From contig QLIY01000014.1 of NCBI GenBank assembly GCA_003260075.1, positions 74,545 through 138,544 of the forward strand: a stretch of 64,000 nt of DNA. Direction: 5' to 3'. A program made the translations under genes and the position numbers. Shown here piece after piece: positions 62,150-64,000 of the stretch; within the stretch, counting starts at the first letter, position 1; each line of letters starts with the position of its first letter. This stretch comes from Phallusia mammillata. Taxonomy: Eukaryota; Chordata; Ascidiacea; Phlebobranchia; Ascidiidae. The notes below the pieces were generated by a model. That model was not told the DNA's origin. It made no database searches and was given only the letters and a program-made list of their open reading frames with translations.

Positions 62150-62920
62150 TTATGACTCAAAGAAGGTTCCTATACCTTCAGGGCCACGAGCAAAGAAAAT
62201 TGATTTCCTTTAAACATCTTTTTGCAACTTATTTCGAAGATGCGGATTACAGTGACATAGGTGATCACGTGTCCAGCTCCTCGTCCGCTTATTCGTACCA
62301 ACTCAAGCGTGACCAGTCGTCGGAGCGTGACCGACCTTACGAGACGCCGCATGAAATTCCCACGATCCCAGAAGAAGGCGGGATTTCATCCAGAAGTTTC
62401 ACAAGCAGTGATGAGACAAAACTTGAAAGAAGTAAGTGCATTTTTCCGTTTGATAAGGTTGGGAACCACTGTACTAAACGGTCTGTATTTTTTCAGCATC
62501 TGTTCTGAGACAAGAGGAGTTAGTGAGAGCTTTGATTGAAGATAAAGAAACTTCAAGTTCGAAAGTGAAACCGTGGAATCAAAGGTTAACGATTTCATCA
62601 CATTAACCAAGTTCCAACTATTATGTAGCTATAATGAAATTAGAATTTATGAGCAAATTTTACCCGCAAAGTTGTGTGTGTATATATATTATACAAAACC
62701 GAAGGACCAAGTATAATTTTCTTTTTTTCTTCAGGTCTGACGAAGACAAGCAAAAAATTCGCCGCTGGATGGAGCAAAAGCGTCGCGAAAGAACTGAAGA
62801 ATATCAGAGCCGCGTGAGGGCGCTGCGCGAAGCTGAGTCGAAACCCTTCAAGGGATCGAGTGGTCACACGACTCAGCGGGAAATAGAAGAGGCGAAGAAA
62901 AAGAGAGAAATAGAAAGAAG
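35316..62920 (+). CDS. CPLANE1: CPLANE1-like ciliogenesis and planar polarity effector (whole gene, 3' end not seen)
   Basis: CPLANE1 (C5orf42, mutated in Joubert syndrome 17) works with INTU, FUZ and WDPCP at the basal body to recruit peripheral IFT-A proteins. About 35 exons with matching phases can be joined, giving roughly 2680 residues once duplicated stretches are removed (human about 3200). The N-terminus KKPWPRIRWIGKQKE matches the human start closely, and human-like blocks continue in order to the conserved RRWMEQKRRERTEEY near the C-terminus. The start ATG at 35316 places the protein as in the human gene. No stop or terminal exon is recognised before the window ends. Ten or more exons contain or adjoin short G runs with a repeated copy. 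Parts are described in the next entries. Confidence 0.92.
36380..37145. repeat. tRNA-containing composite repeat, several pieces
   Basis: GTTTAGTTGGTAGAGCGGGA and GTGGGTTCGAAGCCCACCAC at 36390-36455 form a tRNA-like module. A reversed copy is at about 36595-36690, and tail pieces (TGACCGGCTGATTCGGT, GTGCCGTGATCGCTGG) occur at 36770-36860 and again at about 37025-37110 in the duplicated haplotype segment. Confidence 0.65.
37904..38070 (+). mobile_element. truncated hAT-type element (CAGGGGTGGGCAACCTG)
   Basis: It starts CAGGGGTGGGCAACCTGCGG and is flanked by CTTTATGT on both sides (37896-37903 and 38072-38079). The right terminus no longer matches the left. The body matches 59640-59852 in reverse (TGGATTTCAAAAGTACTGGC, GAGCTGATTAATGC). 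It lies in CPLANE1 intron 3. Confidence 0.65.
40028..40214. mobile_element. Tc1/pogo-like MITE
   Basis: GTGAACCTCGATTAAACC at the left; inside, ACAAATGATTTGTAATGTGG and ACTAATCGACATCGGTTAAT; right end GTCCGAATTAACTGAGGATT. It is the same family as 44440-44609 and 48293-48440. Confidence 0.65.
40306..40371. other. 66-base G run (probable gap)
   Basis: Unique flanks in CPLANE1 intron 6, just before the exon at 40398. It belongs to the class of long runs without flanking duplication. Confidence 0.6.
41152..46776 (+). CDS. CPLANE1: CPLANE1 part 2: middle helical region
   Basis: Exons 41152-41256, 41517-41614, 41767-41825, 42292-42438, 43221-43399, 44057-44370, 44990-45182, 45445-45871 (contains two G runs and duplicated stretches) and 46638-46776 (partial copy 46476-46549). 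Recognised segments are LEDKISSRPLLLFPIWKQTY, LDLASTILTDHLNYNKAW and AVELLCCAMTSYFTNQSMRF; the last matches the human SMARFMAAYFTNQ region. The first three exons code an acidic linker. The rest looks like alpha-solenoid. Confidence 0.82.
42501..42799. mobile_element. hAT-type MITE with perfect TSD
   Basis: The ends are AAGTGGTGGAATTCAA and, reversed, CAGTGGTGGGATTCCAA. AGTGTATT flanks both sides (42493-42500 and 42800-42807). Inside are tandem units with GGTTCTATAGAACCG and GAGATCAGCGAACCGGTTAG. It lies in CPLANE1 intron 11. Confidence 0.8.
44440..44609. mobile_element. Tc1/pogo-like MITE flanked by TA
   Basis: CAGTAAACCTAGGTTAAACC at the left and AACCAAGGTTTATTG at the right, with TA on both sides. 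The middle has ACAAATGATTTGTAATGTGG. It lies in CPLANE1 intron 13. Confidence 0.7.
45979..46033 (-). ncRNA. hammerhead ribozyme, type I fold, complete core
   Basis: Read on the - strand: helix I 5' strand AGCTGCA (46030-46024), core CTGATGA (46023-46017), helix II GACG-TTATA-GGTC (46016-46004; three pairs plus a G-G mismatch), core GAAA (46003-46000), helix III CAGTG/CACTG (45999-45988), then T and C (45987-45986), and helix I 3' strand TGCAGCT (45985-45979). Helix I has seven perfect pairs, and the A of GAAA pairs with the U before the cleavage C, giving the usual GUC site. Three more pairs (ACC/GGT) beyond a TATCA bulge could extend helix I. It sits antisense in CPLANE1 intron 15 at the end of an inverted-repeat element cut by a G run at 46034. 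Activity is an inference. Confidence 0.75.
46153..46173 (+). ncRNA. truncated hammerhead motif, opposite orientation
   Basis: ACTGCA, CTGATGA (46159-46165), GACC and TTATA follow the family sequence. The second half is missing: the sequence passes into a GGGGTGGGCAACC (hAT-type) fragment. It was probably the right end of the element whose left end is the ribozyme at 45979-46033. Confidence 0.5.
46237..46413. mobile_element. short element with decayed hammerheads as inverted ends
   Basis: The left end (46237-46289) reads on the - strand AGCTGCA, CTGGCGA, GACC-TTTTT-GGCC, AAAA, TAGTG/CACTG, TC and TGCAG. The right end (46362-46413) reads on the + strand AACTGCA, CTAATAA, CATCCAGGCC, GAAC, CAGTG/CACTG, TC and TGTAGCT. 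Both have lost core bases but keep the layout, and the ribozyme-like halves are in inverted orientation about 70 bp apart. Confidence 0.6.
47292..50314 (+). CDS. CPLANE1: CPLANE1 part 3: alpha-solenoid core in two large exons
   Basis: Exon 47292-48113 holds one G run (47641-47650) where about 300 nt are present twice. The final copy ends with YLPAPPLYLPQP, identical in spacing to the human YLPAPPLYCPQP. Exon 48585-50314 holds G runs at 49262-49273 and 49546-49556 with repeated flanks. Its blocks YREVCSLMWALYVREQVSLH and LKRLSSYANWLELWSEKYLP align with human FRELCALCWMLHVRDKL and the IGRLLEWMIRWSD block. The real exons are about 520 and 1460 nt once duplicates are removed. Confidence 0.85.
48293..48440. 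mobile_element. Tc1/pogo-like MITE flanked by TA
   Basis: CAGTAAACCTCGGTTAATCC at the left and ACCAGATTTACTG at the right, with TA on each side. It is 148 bp and the cleanest family member here. It lies in CPLANE1 intron 17. Confidence 0.75.
50410..50690. mobile_element. hAT-type MITE with TSD
   Basis: The ends are CAGTGGTTCTCAAACTG and, reversed, CAGTGGTTCTCAAAGTT, with flanks ATCTAGAG and ATCTAGGG (7 of 8). It lies in CPLANE1 intron 18. Confidence 0.8.
50914..54812 (+). CDS. CPLANE1: CPLANE1 part 4: acidic and proline-rich linker
   Basis: Exons 50914-51059, 51392-51527, 51794-51910, 52538-52594, 52768-53852 and 54611-54812. The first four are acidic and of low complexity (EDDVTTVSSIDD, DDDGEKDDNGEVEGE). 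The 1085-nt exon is rich in Pro and Gln and contains SEIQNVLLAQQVSLLSQILL and LRRELVPRLIDPREVLAYEG, the latter resembling the human RLIPPEE segment. Largely disordered. Confidence 0.78.
51020..51300. promoter_or_regulatory. cluster of TGACGTCA palindromes
   Basis: TGACGTCA occurs at about 51028, 51069, 51180 and 51292, with GATGACGTA half-sites at about 51054, 51147 and 51259. TGACGTCA is the CRE/ATF consensus. The cluster covers the end of one CPLANE1 exon and the following intron. A regulatory role is not shown; it may be only local repetition. Confidence 0.35.
52364..52515. repeat. AATCCGGTTAATCGCAT inverted-end repeat
   Basis: GAATCCGGTTAATCGCATAA at the left and GTGCGATTAACCGGATTTG at the right are inverted. 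The related copy is at 7850-7985. It lies in CPLANE1 intron 21. Confidence 0.55.
54455..54560 (-). repeat. GAAACG/CTAATGATGG family copy
   Basis: TAAAAAGCGACATGCTTTA, TTCAAACGTTTCGGCAAT and GCTCATACCATCATTAGCGA in + orientation are the reverse of the repeat at 25120. It lies in CPLANE1 intron 23, just before the exon at 54611. Confidence 0.5.
54813..56364. other. CPLANE1 intron 24, repeats and duplicated blocks
   Basis: Besides the composite repeat, two haplotype-style duplications are present: about 55337-55429 repeats at 55439-55526 (G run 55430-55438), and about 55770-55998 repeats at about 56155-56360 (G run 55999-56007). No exon was found in this stretch. Confidence 0.55.
54883..55320. 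repeat. tRNA-containing composite repeat, tail part, duplicated
   Basis: CTGGGATCGGTCATGAAGCG, CCAGCGATCACGGCG, AAAGCCGGTCACCAAGCA and CACCATATGGCAACGCACAG. The first 80 bp occur twice around the G run at 54928-54938. A second tail fragment ends near 55318. Confidence 0.55.
56365..62920 (+). CDS. CPLANE1: CPLANE1 part 5: C-terminal region
   Basis: Exons 56365-56510, 56927-57230 (duplicated inside around a G run), 57681-57788 or its copy 57893-58001, 58609-58820 (59-base G run inside), 59168-59281, 60012-60085, 60536-60676, 61509-61666, 62240-62431, 62497-62584 and 62735-62920. Features are a short helical stretch (VETILSDHVKEVNR, then QLDAIDAMAKKMND), an Arg/Ser/Pro patch at 60536, and the conserved basic coiled coil RRWMEQKRRERTEEYQSRV. 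The last donor is AG|GTAAAA, so coding continues beyond what is visible. Confidence 0.8.
58725..58783. other. 59-base G run inside a CPLANE1 exon
   Basis: GAAACGATTTTG precedes the run and GAACGATTTTG follows it, so the real exon is probably continuous through a short overlap (SVETILSDHVKEVNR). This is one of the few long runs with a small flanking overlap. Confidence 0.6.
59325..59552 (-). repeat. GAAACG family copy
   Basis: AAAAGCGACATACTTTAATA, TCAAACGTTTCGGCAAATGC, CAACATCAGTGGTATGAAGG and CACATCAGTTACACC in + orientation match the family of 25120 and 61190. It is cut by the 86-base G run starting at 59553. Confidence 0.55.
59553..59638. other. 86-base G run (probable gap)
   Basis: Unique flanks in CPLANE1 intron 29, between two repeat fragments. 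Confidence 0.6.
59640..59852 (-). mobile_element. hAT-type element fragment
   Basis: On the - strand it starts AGGGGTGGGCAACCTGCGG and matches 37904-38070 across GCCCTTCATTAAAG, CTTGGATTTCAAAAGTACTG and GAGCTGATTAATGC. The far end is lost at the G run. Confidence 0.65.
60119..60432. mobile_element. MITE, GCCGCGGCTTA family
   Basis: CTGCCGTATTTATTGGATTG then TAAGCCGCGGCTTAT at the left; GCGGCTTACAATCGAGTAAA and TATGGTAC at the right. It is the same family as 10214 and 17158. It lies in CPLANE1 intron 30. Confidence 0.7.
60840..61015 (-). repeat. GCTTGGTGAA/AACGTT family copy
   Basis: ACGGTGTAGCTGCAGCGCGT, CTACCAATTGTGCCCTTCAC, CATAACGTTTTAACGTTGCG and CAGCTATTTCCGACTTGGTG in + orientation follow the family seen at 5735, 16376, 31240, 34085 and 39790. 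Confidence 0.55.
61050..61120 (-). ncRNA. hammerhead-like relic
   Basis: The - strand reads CCA, GTGACGA, a perfect helix II GACC-TTATA-GGTC, then GAAAC. C3 of the core is G here and no clean helix I or GUC site is found. It supports the consensus helix II of the family but should be inactive. Confidence 0.45.
61190..61465 (-). repeat. GAAACG family copy, duplicated around a G run
   Basis: ATTTGGACCACTATACACGG and a diverged second copy flank the G run at 61250-61258, followed by AAAAAACGACATGCTTTGTT and TCATCAGTGATATGATGGGC. It is related to 25120 and 59325. Confidence 0.5.
61925..62148 (+). repeat. composite repeat cut at its tRNA-like part by an 89-base G run
   Basis: CAATCTGGCGATCCCCTACT, CATACGAGGCAGGCAACGG and CCTGTGTAGCTCAGTTGGTA repeat the leader and A box of 24521-24788. 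At the point where GAGCG should follow, the G run (62060-62148) begins. The rest of the element is absent. Confidence 0.65.
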
Positions 62921-64000
62921 GTAAAAATTCATCGTAAAATTCTCGAACAAAAACAATGTTAGCTTAGTGTATTTCAAAATTGATAGCGAAGCCAAAAAAA
63001 TGGACTAAAGCGACAGTTTGAGTAATGGATTAAAACCATCAACAGCAAGGTGATGAACACTGTTTGCCACTTTCTACTATAAAACAGTAAAAATCATAGA
63101 CTATAAAATTCTTGGTAAAAACTGAATCAGTCGGTTTATGTAAAGGAATATGCATTTCGCCTATGTGGCATCATCAGTTCCTTATTCAAATCGAACTATA
63201 TACGTTAATGCGAATAAACTAATAGGTCGTGTACTATTTTTGCGGAACGTATTATCGCATTTTTTGTCGCGAAAATTCGAATTAAAAGACGATGTTACCA
63301 AATCTTATTGGTAGTTTCCGTTTAGGCAGGTTTCATTTGGCCAGCAGAACCTGTGGGTTCAACTACCGTCTTATGCGGGGGGGGGGGATGTGTTTCAAAC
63401 TTGGTACCGAAGTGTAAAAAAGTGGACTAAAGACAGTTTGAGTAATGGATAAATGAGTAAAGTAATAAACAGCCAGGCTTAAACTGACGATCACTGCTTT
63501 TTTTCAACCATAAAACAGTTAATGTCATAGACGATAAAAATCCTTCATAAAAACAGAATCAGTCGGTTTATGTAAAGAAATATTTCATTTTTTGTCACCA
63601 AAAATTGAAATAATATGATTGTGCTATACCAAAATGGTAGTTTCCGTTTAGGCGGGTTTCATTTGGCCAGCAGAACCCGCGGGTTCAACTACCGTCTTAT
63701 GCAACCGGACAGGAGCAGGATTACAGGGATCGCCTCACCACCAAACCCCTCAAACCTCCTCCTGATATTTTCCTCAAACTCAGGTTTGTCANTAGCCAAA
63801 CAAAACGCCGGTAATTTAAACAACAGGATACTTGACTAGACACCCAATGTTTCTTTTAGTGGGGGGGGGGCATTCAAATAACATGACACTTGACTCGATA
63901 ACCCATATCTTTGGCGCCTACCGGGGTTGTCCATTGTACATGATATATTGTTTCTAGACAGCCCAGTAACAACTAGCACCTGTGTTTATCCAGTTATGCA
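62921..64000. other. CPLANE1 downstream intron, duplicated and mis-joined
   Basis: About 62970-63376 is repeated at about 63388-63702 around a G run (63377-63386), including GGTTTCATTTGGCCAGCAGA. From about 63707 the sequence is instead a copy of the CPLANE1 exon piece at about 57161-57236, ending at a single N (63792). A further G run is at about 63861. No new exon is recognised. Confidence 0.6.

Larger units (their letters stand above)
3138..63870. other. series of about 60 homopolymer runs (C left, G right)
   Basis: Short C runs (8-14) include those near 3138, 4104, 4991, 7697, 11017, 15766, 19746, 21348, 23392, 24025, 28423, 30371, 31602, 32944 and 35562. Long C runs are at 11252-11282, 13090-13116, 25636-25673, 26095-26139, 29603-29675 and 33504-33586. 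G runs begin near 36233 and include 36989, 37671, 38314, 40306-40371, 45527, 45746, 46034, 46100, 46227, 46549, 47641, 49262, 49546, 54928, 55430, 55999, 57065, 57464, 57789, 58325, 58725, 59553, 61250, 62060, 63377 and 63861. They look like former gap characters. Confidence 0.7.

Noticed and set aside
2200..63870. CRISPR array or other prokaryotic repeat system from the recurrent duplications
   Set aside because: Repeats are long, pairwise and allelic, without regular repeat-spacer spacing, in a clearly intron-bearing animal genome.
3138..63870. G-quadruplex-driven tandem duplication as a real mutational system
   Set aside because: Base polarity switches once within a gene, copy differences look allelic, coding frames break at runs, and long runs lack duplications. 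An assembly cause explains all of this more simply.

Overview
The window is animal nuclear DNA: AT-rich, compact multi-exon genes with GT-AG introns of roughly 50 bp to 3 kb, and many short transposon relics. The gene content, small introns, very high allelic divergence and tRNA-derived repeats fit an invertebrate chordate, most likely an ascidian. The species cannot be named from the sequence alone.

Four protein genes can be read by splicing exons by eye and comparing with remembered human proteins. (1) KTI12, + strand, 1241-4420, an Elongator-associated P-loop ATPase used in wobble-uridine tRNA modification. (2) CCDC181, - strand, 18076 down to 7275, a microtubule-associated flagellar/ciliary protein. 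(3) CEP126, + strand, 20224-34347, a centrosome/basal-body protein, head-to-head with CCDC181. (4) CPLANE1 (C5orf42/JBTS17), + strand, from 35316 with its last visible exon ending at 62920, the large ciliogenesis and planar-polarity effector that helps bring IFT-A to the basal body. Genes 2-4 all serve cilia, so about 56 kb of the window is a run of ciliary genes beside one tRNA-modification gene.

Introns and intergenic DNA hold a dense set of repeats. These include hAT-type MITEs (several with 8-bp target duplications), Tc1/pogo-like MITEs flanked by TA, a composite element with a tRNA-like module in its middle and a 13-bp target duplication, a second tRNA-headed SINE, and a small inverted-repeat element whose ends fold as hammerhead ribozymes. 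One copy, on the - strand at 45979-46033 in a CPLANE1 intron, has every core hammerhead position intact. It is the most interesting biological signal in the window.

The assembly is visibly imperfect. Nearly 60 homopolymer runs of 8 to about 90 bases punctuate it. All are C on the + strand up to 35.57 kb and all are G from 36.23 kb on. Runs of about 8-14 bases usually sit between two near-identical copies of the same sequence, while long runs usually have unique flanks. This looks like scaffold gaps (N) turned into G, with overlapping haplotype contigs left unmerged and the left part in reverse orientation. Several exons therefore appear twice with allelic differences, and at least two CEP126 exon segments are missing inside long runs. 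Single N characters at 1050 and 63792 mark further joins.
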